64,000 nucleotides of DNA from NCBI GenBank assembly GCA_009760855.2, contig WPIO01000005.1, positions 6,124,001-6,188,000 of the forward strand. The letters are read 5' to 3'. Of this stretch, positions 22,554-50,859 are shown in pieces. A program made the translations under genes and the position numbers. A model generated the notes under the pieces. It saw only the letters and a program-made list of their open reading frames with translations. It had not been told where the DNA came from and did not search any database. Origin of the DNA: Cristatella mucedo (taxonomy: Eukaryota > Bryozoa > Phylactolaemata > Cristatellidae). Each line of letters starts with the position of its first letter. Position 1 is the stretch's first letter.

Positions 22554-22924
22554 GCATGCATGCTCTCCGTGGGGTAGCTTGTGAAGCATTCACTCGGAAC
22601 TGCAGCAACAGAACTGCTGTTCCCGACCGGCAGCTGCCAAGTCTAAAGGCCCTCATTTCTGCGGCAACATGCGTTTTGCAGTAGCTTTTATGTCTCATGC
22701 AGGACTAAACTGGCGTCCCAATTGCAATCTTGCCGAGCCATGTGATCTTGCGTTGGTCATTTTCGAAGGCTTCCTCGTCCCTATTACCCCGGGCCACACC
22801 ACCCGGCGGAATGGCTGCGAGCATCCTTTACATGCTGGTATGTGTTGTGGGTGTGTGTCTGCATCGGCGTGTCCCATTGTAAGCTCGTCCTCAAAACCTG
22901 CATAACCCCTGCCTGACCTCAGGA

Positions 22925-23345
22925 CCCTGTCCCCAACTTTAGTTAAGTGAAAGAATAATGGTACAGCTAATTTATTGTCGTAAGAGGACTTGAGTGCAGG
23001 AGCAGGCTGAAACTAGTCTCGCAGTTCAGTCAAGTATGAACGTGCCAGTGGAGGCAGGACTCGTGGGGCAGGTTAAGAATTTTGCAATGTATCAGAACGT
23101 TGATCAAGTGGGAGCCATCGACGCTCCCTAAAGAAAGGAGACGTGCAGCTGAATTTCTCGGATTTACAGGTTCTTGTGCCTTAATCTAATCGCAGATCTG
23201 CACGTGGCACTGTCACATTGAGATGGTAAATGTTGTCTCATAGTGTTGCTGCATCTGGTAACAAAGCCAGCATATGTAAAGTACCTAGATGGATAATAGG
23301 TTCTCCGAACTGCCGTTGACTTGACGCATTGCTACCGTACCCTGG
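22925..23345 (-). mobile_element. LINE-B-like remnant, minus strand
   Basis: It shares AGGAGCAGGCTGAAACT, TCGCAGTTCAGTCAAGTATG and AAAGGAGACGTGCAGCTGAA with the 38-kb minus-strand copy. It is heavily decayed. Confidence 0.45.
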
Positions 23346-23976
23346 AGAGGCACTTTACCATGTTGTATTGGGGGGGGGGGGCTTCTTTTTGCAAGTCACC
23401 ATTACTGGCTGATCTTGACTATCTGATCTAAAAAATGTTGCTGCCTTTTTGGCGTATCATCTCCTGCTAATTAACCATTAGAACTGGTCATTCCTGGCGC
23501 CAATGCCGGAAGATAAATGCAGGAGCAGGAGAAAGCCAACGGTGGTTTCTGTAAGCAGATGTGAGTGCCTTTCGGGCTAACTCTGCCTTTGCAATGTAAT
23601 GCAGTCCTTCTTTACAAAGTAAAAAAATTATTCAAATGCGTGCGTGTCTGCATACATTCATCATAAATATATGCTCCACTAAGGGGTAGGCGTCGGAAGC
23701 CATGAAAGTGGGTTAGGAAGTGCCACTAATTTGAGCCAAGTAGCATACATGAGAGTCTTAGATAGATTTATTTAAAAATGTAGCACTCTAAAACGTTTTG
23801 GAGGTGTAAGCACACGGCACACCAAGTCATGACCTAAGGTGTCGATGACGTTGCCGATGGGCTTTACTTAACGCTTTTTTGGTATTTAGTCTGCTATTCA
23901 TACTAATGACTCCTCACAGCCCCCTCCCAGCTTCACAGAGTCCATTTAACTGTTGTCTTGTTATTCTGTCGTTTAG

Positions 23977-41179
<17,203 letters not shown>

Positions 41180-41567
41180 TCTGCTTCCGTTTTAAGACTT
41201 CAGTGGTGTGAACTCCGTTGGAGGTGGAACTCACTTGCTAGTATACTCCTGTGTGGCCACCAAGGCTGCAAGTACTTCAATAGCACATGTGTTTTAAAGT
41301 CTGCAATAGACAACCAAAATGTATTCCGAGCGATTGCTCTTAGAAATATGGCTTCATCCAGCTATAGGTTAGATCACTAGGCCTCATATTTTACAGGTCC
41401 TCAGTGTGCTTTTTTCAGACACTTGTGCAGCGGGATGTAACTTGCTGGTTGCCTTATGTGACACCCTTTCTTAACTGGTGTGACTTCTTCATTTAGAGCC
41501 GATCTTATGGCTTATCTACTGTGAAAAATGCTAACCTTTTTACCTCTAGTACAGTGTAGAAGCTGAC

Positions 41568-41579
41568 AATAAAAATAAA
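41568..41579 (+). promoter_or_regulatory. Candidate poly(A) signals of csp-B
   Basis: Two abutting AATAAA hexamers lie about 390 bases after the csp-B stop codon, a reasonable 3' UTR length. No other signal was searched for systematically. Confidence 0.4.
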
Positions 41580-42427
41580 GGAATGAAAACTTCTGTAGTG
41601 CATTAGACAAATTTGGGTATGTCTTGTCTATGAGGCTCTGAGATATTCATCTAACTTTGATATCTATAATAAAAGGTTACAGGATTCCAACATTGAGTGC
41701 ATACGTTTTATGTCGTGGACTTGCTCCTGATATATAGCAGTGGCAACATGTTTATATCGGTTTAAACATAATAGGTAACCACAGTTGTATTTTAAAATGG
41801 AAAGGCAACAAAGCTTATGTGCTTATGCTGGCATACAGCAATGTCAAAGCTCTTCAGCCGAGTTAATTGCTATCCGGAGTCAAACCTAGTGTAATTTCTG
41901 TGGTCTTGTAATTGTTGGCTGTCCGTATACTGCTCAGTGCACCTATTCCATCGGAAATCTGTCATAAATCTACCTTCACACCAGCACTTTGTATCCATGG
42001 TGCGAGCACCAGTGCTGTTTGACCCTTAACGATCCAAGCCAGCTGCATTGCGGCACCAATTCGCACCGCATTTTTCTATGCTTGGGGTGCAGATCTCTGG
42101 AGGTTAGAAGGTTCCTCTTGAGCTGCCCTGGATCAACTTGGCACATCAGTGACTTAGTTATTATACGTTTACAAATTCACTTGCAACAGAGAGTCAACTA
42201 ACTGCTTTGACTGATATCAACATGTTGTGTGCCAAACTATTATAAAAACCTGAGTGGGTATTGCACCACACTGAGTATAATAATAATAATCATCATTATT
42301 TTTTATAGTACCCTAGGGTAATTTAATCTTGATCTCGGTGCTTTAGAAGTCGCCGAAATTGAATCAATAACCAAGGGCTAGTATCATCAACTGTATCAAG
42401 CATGCACAAATTAAATTAAACTAAATA

Positions 42428-42592
42428 CTAGCTGATTCAAAAGCCTCTTTTGCATAGCGACAGAAGGCCTTTACGGCTATCACCACTGTTTGCAGCTGCG
42501 ATAAAGGATCGCTCCTCACAGGATTCGAACCCACGACCTCGCCGCAGGTCGTGATAAGCAACCACCTTACCCAGTGAGCCATCACGGCTCAC
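42428..42592 (-). mobile_element. SINE-2, minus strand
   Basis: AGCTGATTCAAAAGCCTCTT, GGCCTTTACGGCTATCACCA, GGATTCGAACCCACGACCTC and CACCTTACCCAGTGAGCCAT. Confidence 0.85.
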
Positions 42593-43144
42593 CTGTTACA
42601 TGCTTAGAGCAGCATGCAAAAGCAAAGAAGAAGACACTCATGGCCACCTGTTAGTAAGACCTATGCCTAGTGACATGCACTGAATCGTGTACAGGTATGC
42701 ACTCAAAGCACAGTAGAACAAAAAGAGACAAGTTCACTGGGCTGAAGGGAAAGCTAACTGGAACACATGCGTCTTGAGCTGAGTCGTGGATGCAAGGTCA
42801 TTGCAGGTCCTAACTCATGCCGTTTTGCTGTGTTGGGTTAGAGAGTGTTAACTAGAACCTGCACAAGTAACCGTTGACTATCTTTGTGACTATTTCAGTG
42901 ATCGGGATCGGGTCCTTCGTTCCCCACCGTTTTCAGCTTCTGGTTGGCCACACACAATCTTGTCTCGCGTGCTCTCTCTTAGATAGCTTCTTAATAGTCT
43001 CTTCCAAAACTAAGGAGCTGCTATCGTGTCCAAGAAAGCGACACGGAAACAGCAAGGCGATATTTTGTGTAAACTTGAAATTATTTTCAAAAATCCTTAC
43101 CCATGCAAAGACAGTCGGAGCAGCCACCCCAATAACTGGCAGAA

Positions 43145-43302
43145 GTCACTGGCTCTAGCCTAGGGGTAACAAGTTCACTCATCACGACCGTCGTGAGTTC
43201 GAATCCTTCAGTGGGCGATCCTTTATTTCCCAGTGTAAGCGGTGTTGGTAGCAGTAAAGGCTCTTCCACCATTATATAAATGAAGCTGTTGAATCAGCTC
43301 AC
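43145..43302 (+). mobile_element. SINE-2, diverged
   Basis: GTCGTGAGTTCGAATCCTTC, AGTGGGCGATCCTTTATTTC and ATGAAGCTGTTGAATCAGCT. The first 40 bases do not match other heads well. Confidence 0.72.
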
Positions 43303-43348
43303 TCTTAGGAGGATAACCGGTGGGCTTCGAAGGTTATCGATTTTGCTC

Positions 43349-43386
43349 AACACTGGGCTCAGCTTGAGTTCGCTGAGCCCAGTGTT
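43349..43386. repeat. 15-bp perfect hairpin
   Basis: Arms AACACTGGGCTCAGC and GCTGAGCCCAGTGTT enclose an 8-nt loop (43364-43371). It sits just downstream of a SINE-2 copy. Confidence 0.8.
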
Positions 43387-44304
43387 TTAGTGCCACGCAA
43401 GACGTCGGCAATACTTATTTCACACGGCAGTCACATCTACCCCGGTGCAAATTCTATACGAAAAAACAACATTCTTTAAGAGCACCTCGAGAAACTGAAG
43501 ACCGGGCTTGATCAATAAATTATTAGCCAGATACAGATAACCGACTTTCGGGTCATGTTTAGGAATGCATAAAAACTTTGAAAGTGAAGGCAGCTAGGTT
43601 CAGGCAAAGTTTGAGAATAAGTTGGTTCGCTGCTTCTTTTGTTTGCGTAAATCGTCCAACGACCGGGCCCAAATAAAATTGAACGCGTTTTCCGTGTTCG
43701 ATGCAACAGTACCCTAACGCGTTAGTCGCCGAACGCATATCCACACCGTTAGTTTAATATGCTTAACTACTGTGGCAAATGAAGTAGAAGATAGATCATT
43801 TCGCTGGTAAAACAAGTGGCAATTTTAGGGCCTGTTACATGTATGATATTGTTCGTACTTCGCTATTCGTTATTAGGATGCTATTAGGCTTATTATTATT
43901 ATTATTATCATTATTATTAGGTGCCCTTCTGTTGTGTACGCCTGCTTTCGCTATTGTAATTAGTGCAGCAGCATCGGCCACTAATGTATGCCCCACCTGC
44001 AGCAGGTTGTTGGGTAATTGACTCGGGGAAGCGTCCGACCTTTGATGTAAGGATGTGGCGGGCCACAGATGCACTCCCCCATCTGCTGTATGACACTCAG
44101 CTCGTATAAGTACCTGTTGAGGGAAGAAAGATTGAGTCTCGTTAACCGCTCACGTCCGTGCTGTGTCTCCGTGAGACTCCATAAGAACAGCCCGCCGCCG
44201 CAGACACTGTCATGCAACACTTCAACGTGGGCTACTGCATTTATTTGTTAATGTCCGCTATTGGCCGAGCCTATGAATTACGGCCTTTAATGTCTGCGCA
44301 CGGC

Positions 44305-44442
44305 ATGCCCTTGGGTTTGGCACAGTGGTTAAGGTGCTCGCCCTGATCAAGGTCTTGCCGAGGTCGTGGGCTCGAGCCCCGTGGCATATGTGAAGCGCCT
44401 AAATAGAGTTTAAGTCCTCTTAGGGCGCTATACAAATGAACT
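44305..44442 (+). mobile_element. SINE-1
   Basis: TTGGGTTTGGCACAGTGGTT, AAGGTGCTCGCCC, GGTCGTGGGCTCGAGCCCCG and GGGCGCTATACAAATGAA. Confidence 0.85.
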
Positions 44443-44879
44443 TCATATGTTATATATAATGTAACTGATTCGTAATTTTATGGGGGAAATGAGTAAGAGC
44501 TTGGAGTAACCCTTAGGAAATTAGTTCAGTTCTACTGCGGGAGCCACTGAGGCCAGTTCGATTGGGAATATGAAAGCGGAGCTAAGCCGCCGAGCCCAGA
44601 TCTGTCGAGAGAGCCTCGAGGAAGAGCACTCGTTTTGGGATTTTTGACTGAGCTGTGTATTAGTGCTTTAGAACAGTCGTTCATCGACTAAGGCCATGTC
44701 TGCACGATCCGGTTTTTTGTCCAGCAAAGAGACATTCTGGTAATCCCAGTCTACCGCGACTCGTAAACGTGGAATTTCGCGGGCCTGTTCTCAACGTTGT
44801 AGCGGGTCTGGAATGAAAGTCGTTACCGGAAGCGCAGTGCCTCTCTAAAGGGGTGCTAGACGTCAAACAAATGCTAGGC

Positions 44880-45345
44880 GCCTCCTCGTGACTGAACTTG
44901 CGAAACTAAAGCCTCGAGGCGCTGCTAGCGAGCCGTCGAAGCCACAACAATGCGCTCACGCATGCGCGGCCGCGGAGGTGGGGCAGTGATGTAGTACTTC
45001 CCAATGACTGTAAGTCCAGAGCCGCTAATAGTCTCGGGCTACTGCCACAACGTGACCACTTTAGAATGCGAACCCTTCAGTGGCATCAACGTGGCTGCGG
45101 ACGTGGAGCCTCGTTGATGCGGATTTATAATAATTGTCCTCGGCGATTTAGTTAAACGCTAAGCAAGCGGGCGCGTGGAGGACGCTCGTACGGTTCATGT
45201 CGTTCCTGCGGTCTGGGTCTCGTCCGTCTTGGCCAAATAGATCTGGTGACGGCTACCCGGCTACCGTGGCTCCGCCAAGGGCGAGCCAAAAACACAACGC
45301 CGAACGAAAACCAGACACGTTTGACGCATCTTCAAGCTATTGAAT
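44880..45345. promoter_or_regulatory. CpG-rich block upstream of UPF2, possible promoter / first exon
   Basis: CG-dense sequence (GCTAGCGAGCCGTCGAAGCC, GCATGCGCGGCCGCGGAGG) with an ATG frame of 48 codons at 45197-45343 beginning MSFLRSGSRPSWPNRSGDGY. The frame resembles nothing I know, and the ATG context (T at -3) is poor. It is 8 kb before the first UPF2 exon I can support. Confidence 0.25.
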
Positions 45346-45493
45346 CATGCCTATAAGAGGTGCATATGTAAGCTGGTAAACCAGAAGTTTACCTCTAAGA
45401 TAATAGGCTTAGTATGTTGCCGCAATGCTGTCAGACCATACGGTGTTGCCAATCTCAGCTTACGATTTCTGACTCACGAAATGAGCAGAGCTG

Positions 45494-45496
45494 GCG

Positions 45497-45534
<38 letters not shown>

Positions 45535-45540
45535 GGAGGG
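45494..45540. repeat. (CG)n(GA)n compound repeat
   Basis: About nine GC units turn directly into GA units. It lies in the CpG-rich part of the spacer before UPF2. Confidence 0.93.
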
Positions 45541-48124
45541 AGAAATGGTCAACGAGGTGAAACGGTACGCGTGGTTGTTGCAACTCTGGGAATACAAAAA
45601 CGACAATCTGATTCGGAAGTTATTACGATACGAAAGCTGTACATGTCATCCACGGGTAGAACCAACTGGTTTTTCGGGCACTTGAGGTTGGCTATCACTC
45701 GATCCGGCACGATTGTACGAGGTACTCCTTAGCTACGCTGCGAAACCTCCGGAGTTAATGGCTAGGCTGTAGTCACCACTGAGCAACTAACTTCAAATTG
45801 TAATAATTTGACGTTTGTCTAGAAATCACCAGAAATATAACAGCGAAGCAAATTAAAAAACTAAAAACACCTGCACATGAACGATTATTTGACTAATCAG
45901 AAACCTGCAGTGCATCTCTGTTATGCCCCACGTGCAGACAGGCGCTCGTAACCTTGCAGTTATTTGTAACCACGCAGACAGTTATTTATAATCACGTTTA
46001 GGCTGTTCTAATATCGCACTTGAAATTCAATCAAGTTAGTGAAGGTCAGCTGTAGCTCTGCCACTCCATATTAGCTGCCTAGCGGTGAGCGCGCGTTACT
46101 GTAAGCTTACTAGCGGGCCGGCTCGTAGTAACGTGTCGCACCGGCCGTAATATACAGGCTACTGTTGTGGTTCGTCTATTACGGTGTTGTTGTTAGTACT
46201 GTATGCGGGATATCAAGCGCTGTGCTGTTATCGTCGGTGTATTGCGAGCTCCAGGCCTGTGCTTTCCACACGTTGTGCCGCTACCCGAGCTAGCGATGGT
46301 CGCGCGGTCATAACCCACAGGAGACATTTCGGTATGGTGAATGATGCATTATGGAGTAGATAATAGAGGATTAATCCAAGTTAAGCACTCAAATATTTAG
46401 TTAGTGTGCTGTAATATGAGACGAAAAAGTTTACGGACACTTCTTGTCTAGAAGACCAACCTTCGTAGAGCTAAAAGCGAGCGATTCCCTTCAAGTAGTC
46501 TTTTAAGCGGGCCAAGGCCAACCCATATCCATAGTGAAAAATAATGGACTCGCGTAGGAGTAACAACACTGTGGATTGATGTCCTTGACATTATTTACCC
46601 TGTAATGGCGGCGCCGAGCATCCCCTATGTTGTTACCCCACCATTCGGCGGCGTGTAGCTGAGCCGGTACGAGCGTCGCGCGAATGCAGCGCTTCTCATT
46701 ATGCCGAAATGCGAGGCATGCTGTTGAATAATGCGTTTCGTCATTGCATAAGCCGATGCCATTGCTTGGATATGAGCTTTGGCGGCTATCTATCCTCGCG
46801 TAAATAAGTATCGAGCGGCGAGGTATACTAGTCTCTTAAGCATTTTAAACAACGTGACAGCATTGTTTTTGCGTGCCCCTTATTATTTCAAGGAATTCTC
46901 TTAGTTCCTGCGCCTCGGTCTGCTCAAAGCTTAAGGATGTAGAACACATAGTCAAAGTATATCTAATTTGTACGCAATGCAATCTACCGGGATCGCTGCT
47001 CAAGCACTCGTGTGGACCGGCAGTTATTGAAGGAGCATTTTATTTTTTACAAGCAATTGATAGTTCTCTTTTGTGACTATTTTATGGATGAGATGTTGCC
47101 TCACTAGAGATTTTTGGCGAAACTATACCAGTAATTTGAAAATTTAGAATGGCCGAAGGCCGTCGGCCGTGAAGCCGAACAAACTTGTTTTGCTTCGAGT
47201 AGGCAATGATATCGCAATCTCTGGTTTAATGGGCCAGTGCTCTGTCACTTGAGCTAAGGAGATACCATCTGTGTGCTCTTCACGCAGGGCTCAAAGCCTG
47301 GCTTTTATTGGCCATATACCCACCGGAGCTGACCGGTTTTCCTGTTTGAATTGATTCTCACAGTGACTGCTGCTGTTGTGATAGCGCGTCCACTGTAGAC
47401 CGGCCTCAGCAAATGAATGAAGCTTGTACTTATCACGTGATCAATCTCTCTTCAATCTCTCCACACCTTAATTCCTCTTTCGCTCTCACCTCTCTATTTA
47501 GCTCTCCATCTTTCTTGATTTTTCATTCAATAAATTACAGACTGACCGAGAACCTCCATTTAAGGGCAGGTAGTGCTTCTATAAATGTGTATCCACTGTG
47601 CCACTGGTTTGTCGTAGGGCAAGATACTTTCTGCGAGCCGTTCTCTTGGTACACCGGTCTGTCGTCGAAGCATCGTTGGGCATAGCTATATACTAATTGT
47701 TCTAGTAAGTGTACTATATAATGTACTGCATTGTCGCCTTAGGCTACCCTATATTCCTAATTGTTAAAGAGAGTCTGTGCAAATATTTAATAGCCTATGC
47801 ACCTGCAACTGCTTAGTGATAAATGTCTTGTATGCTAACTGATTTTCGATATACTTTTGTAGGGCAATCTGCACGTATAACATGCTGTAAGTAAGAGTTG
47901 CGACTTGTCCAGTGCTGCTATATCTGATTTGATGAAGACCTATTGTGTAACGTTTAAGATGTTGCTGTAGGAACAGCTTGGCTGCCAAAGATGGAACACC
48001 CGATTCGTCAGCATGTACGGTAAGAAAGCGTCGGTTAACTTCTGCACACAGTGTGATGGATGTTTGGAGTGCTGCACTAGAGTTTTACCCAGTGTTTTAG
48101 GTAGTTGTCTCGACCAAGATCAAG

Positions 48125-48228
48125 ATGATGTATTTGATGGCCGAAGTTGTGGACTCGAGCCTCGTGGCATATTTGAAGTGCCTGAATAGAGATTACGTTC
48201 TTTTAGGGTGCCGTACAAATGAATTATA
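48125..48228 (+). mobile_element. SINE-1, 5'-truncated
   Basis: Begins near box B (AAGTTGTGGACTCGAGCCTC) and keeps the tail GAATAGAGATTACGTTCTTT and GGGTGCCGTACAAATGAATT. Confidence 0.72.
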
Positions 48229-48529
48229 TTAAGAACCGGAAGGAATTCCAATGTACAGTATAGTTTTGAACAGCATAATCTTTTTTTGCACTTTGAAGTG
48301 TGGTTAAGCCTCTCAGAGACCTGGTTCAACATACACCCATGATTGACCCGGCATGTCGTTCTCTTGTTGAACAAATGTTGTTACAGGCCAAAGGGCATTG
48401 TTCATACTAAGCAAGACCAGCTGTTGGCTTAGCCAAAATTAGGATACAGTGCCCTCCAAAAGTTTCTATGCGCCTCCTACCTGCACACTATTTTACTCAA
48501 AACAAGATTTAGATTGGAACTCTGTAGCA

Positions 48530-49045
48530 GCTTTTATCAGCATGTGCTTGGAATTTAGGCATCGTCTTCGACAGCTGCCTAAATTTTGGAAGCTTCGTTA
48601 AGAAGACTGCTTCCACAGCTAGCCATCACGTCCGATCCCTATCCAAGATTAGGAACTGTCTTCCACGGTGGCTTGCAAAAAATTTATCAACCTAAGTTCT
48701 GTCTCGGCTAGATTATTGTAATTCCCTTTTGCCTGGGCTACCGAAAAAAGCCATTAGGCCACTGCAGCTGGCTTTGAATATGGCTGAAAGGCTAGTTTGC
48801 GAAACCCTGAGGTTTGACCGTATGTCTCCTTTGCTAAAAGAGCCAGGATGGCTTCCAGTTGATCAACGGATACAGAGGAAAGGTCTTTCGTCGCTGACCC
48901 ACAAGGCCTGCGACGTATTGGCTCCTCCATACCTAGCTGAACTGCTGCACCAGTTTCAGCCTCTTCATGCCCTCAGGTCCTGTATGGACAATAAATTAGC
49001 TGTTCCATTCCTCGGCTTAAAGACCGAAGGATCAGGTGCGCAGAG
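48530..49045 (+). mobile_element. LINE-B RT C-terminal fragment
   Basis: The longest open LINE-B piece: LPKKAIRPLQLALNMAERLV, MSPLLKEPGWLPVDQRIQ, LAPPYLAELLHQFQPLHAL and DNKLAVPFLGLKTEG. It lacks the terminal non-coding part. Confidence 0.82.
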
Positions 49046-49716
49046 ATCAGTGCCAGCAGGTATCTTGCCTTTGCCACTACTCATTAAAGTTAAGAGGCCC
49101 CCTACTTACGCATAATACAGTAGCTGATGAAATATAGCCAAAACAGATTATATTGGAAAATATTAATAATGAAGGTAATTGTGATATATCAATGCATTAA
49201 ACAACTGATCAATGCCAGGCCTCAACGACCTCATTTAGTGATGAAAATAATGATCGATATTTCATATACTAAGTCGGGTTTTACGTTATTTATGTCAATT
49301 TGATTTGAGTTTGATTGCAGTATGATTTACTAGCATTACTAGCCACATTTTCAATTTAATGCCAGATTTTGGCCTTAGCTGTTACTGAACTATTACGGAA
49401 AGAAGTAAATTTCAAATACATCTGTCCCACTCGCAAATGCTAAGTTTATGGCTAATTATGGCATTTTCTATATTTTCAGGCCCAAGGAAATATTAATAGC
49501 CCTTACTAACTAGGAACAAAGATAAAACACAAATTTGTTACATAGTCTAAGCTCAAGTCACGAGAAACATTTGGATTTTCTTTCTGCTTAGTAATACTTC
49601 ATATCCATAAGCTGTACAATCGAGGTAAGGACATTCACCCCCCCCCTGGACGTCCCTCCCCCCGTCATTCCTCTTCGGACATCCCCCCTGGGGTAGGACA
49701 TTTCCCGTATATGATT

Positions 49717-49764
49717 TAGGGTTTAGGGTTTAGTGTTTTGGGGTTTATAATTTAGAGTTTAGGG
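49717..49764 (+). repeat. Telomere-like TTTAGGG motifs
   Basis: TTTAGGGTTTAGGGTTTAG is followed by degenerate units (TGTTTTGGGGTTTA, AGAGTTTAGGG). It is short and imperfect, lies inside the inverted-repeat element, and is not a chromosome end. Confidence 0.55.
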
Positions 49765-50103
49765 CGGGCTGGGCCTCCGGAGCCTAAATCCGCCCTTGGT
49801 CATATTCCACGCTTTAATTAGTGCGTATTAGGGCGTAACTAGGCTTCTTGAGATCGAGTTATACTCAGTAGATCTCCGAGGCTTTGCGCTCATTTGCAGG
49901 AGCGCGCAGCACGCCGTAGCGCGCACCCGCTTTGACGGGTACGAACGCATGCCTTGCAGCATCGAGCAGGACCGAGCTGCTGAGGGACCGAACTGTAGGC
50001 CGCAGCTGCCGCCGCTCGCTCCATTAGAAACCATCCTTCCAATCCATCCATCCTTCTAATTATACTGAATTGATTTTATTATAATAAGCATGAACTTCAT
50101 TTG

Positions 50104-50105
<2 letters not shown>

Positions 50106-50180
<75 letters not shown>
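50106..50180. repeat. (TA)n microsatellite inside the inverted-repeat element
   Basis: Roughly 36 TA units near the right end of the 49621-50269 element. Confidence 0.95.
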
Positions 50181-50183
<3 letters not shown>

Positions 50184-50673
50184 CATATACAGGGGGAGGC
50201 AATGTCCTAGGTTCCACCAGGGGGAATGTCCGTGGGGGGAAACGTCCAGGGAGGAAATGTCCTACAACCGTACAATCTTCTCTGCTCTTCAGCTTGCCCC
50301 AGTGTAACACTGTTTAAATTCATCATCATTGTGTGATGTAAGTTATCCTGACTGGAGGTAGGGTTTTGTATAGAGGCAAACAATAGTACTTCATTGGCAA
50401 GAATGAGTCATTGGACAGGCCAAAAGGAAGTGACTAGAGCCGTTTCTGATACACCAGCAAGGTTCTACCATGTGGTTGGGTTCAAAAAGCAGCGCACACA
50501 TAATTTCCTGCAGCATTAGCAGCAATTTGCTGCAGGTGATGGCAGGCTTAGAAACTGCCTTGAGGTGATCGATGGCGATGCCGAGCAATTTCAAGTTATA
50601 TACTCTTTTGTTTAGGTAGCCAAGTTATACAGACCATGGGCAAACAGAATTATCGTAGAATCATCTTCCATGT

Positions 50674-50859
50674 CAGCAGTTCTCAACCTGTGGGTTGCGA
50701 CTCCTTTGAGGGCCGAACGACCCTTTCACAGGGGTTGCCTAGGACCACCGGAAAACACGCAATTTCACATTTTGCACACAAGAATTTAATGGTTGCGGTC
50801 GCCACAACATTAGGAACTGTATTAAATGGTCGTGGCATTAGGAAGGTTGAGAACCACTG
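50674..50859 (+). mobile_element. SPIN-like hAT non-autonomous element, copy 2
   Basis: A 186-bp element starting CAGCAGTTCTCAACCTGTGG and ending GGTTGAGAACCACTG, with 8-bp flanks TTCCATGT (50666-50673) and TTCTATGT (50860-50867). It has the same ends and inner blocks (GGCCGAACGACCCTTTCAC, AGGACCACCGGAAAACACG) as copy 1 inverted. It has no coding capacity and would need a hAT transposase elsewhere. Confidence 0.87.

Larger units (their letters stand above)
41180..44304. other. Spacer after csp-B
   Basis: It includes the csp-B 3' UTR to about 41600, a possible echo of the last exon at 41840, two SINE-2 copies and a 15-bp hairpin. A minus-strand frame at 43559-43744 is open but unrecognised. 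An ATT-rich run lies at 43890-43918. Confidence 0.5.
45541..49613. other. Spacer before UPF2, left part
   Basis: Contains a truncated SINE-1 (48125) and a LINE-B fragment (48530-49045). The 45541-48120 stretch has no gene I can support. CG-richer spots occur at 46080-46320 and 46600-46700. 49050-49610 is AT-rich with nothing recognised. Confidence 0.45.
49621..50269. mobile_element. Unfamiliar ~650-bp inverted-repeat element with (TA)n and TTTAGGG core
   Basis: The two ends are imperfect inverted repeats of about 70 bp built on GGACATT..CCCCCTGG and TGGACGT blocks. The flanks share GTACAAT (49614-49620 and 50270-50276), a likely target duplication. The interior holds TTTAGGGTTTAGGGTTTAG, a GC-rich stretch (49763-50030) and a (TA)n array. 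No transposase is visible. I do not recognise the family. Confidence 0.6.

Noticed and set aside
43559-43744. Minus-strand frame MRSATNALGYCCIEHGKRVQ as a small gene
   Set aside because: No recognised family, no splice partner, and no upstream promoter evidence; length is within chance for this composition.
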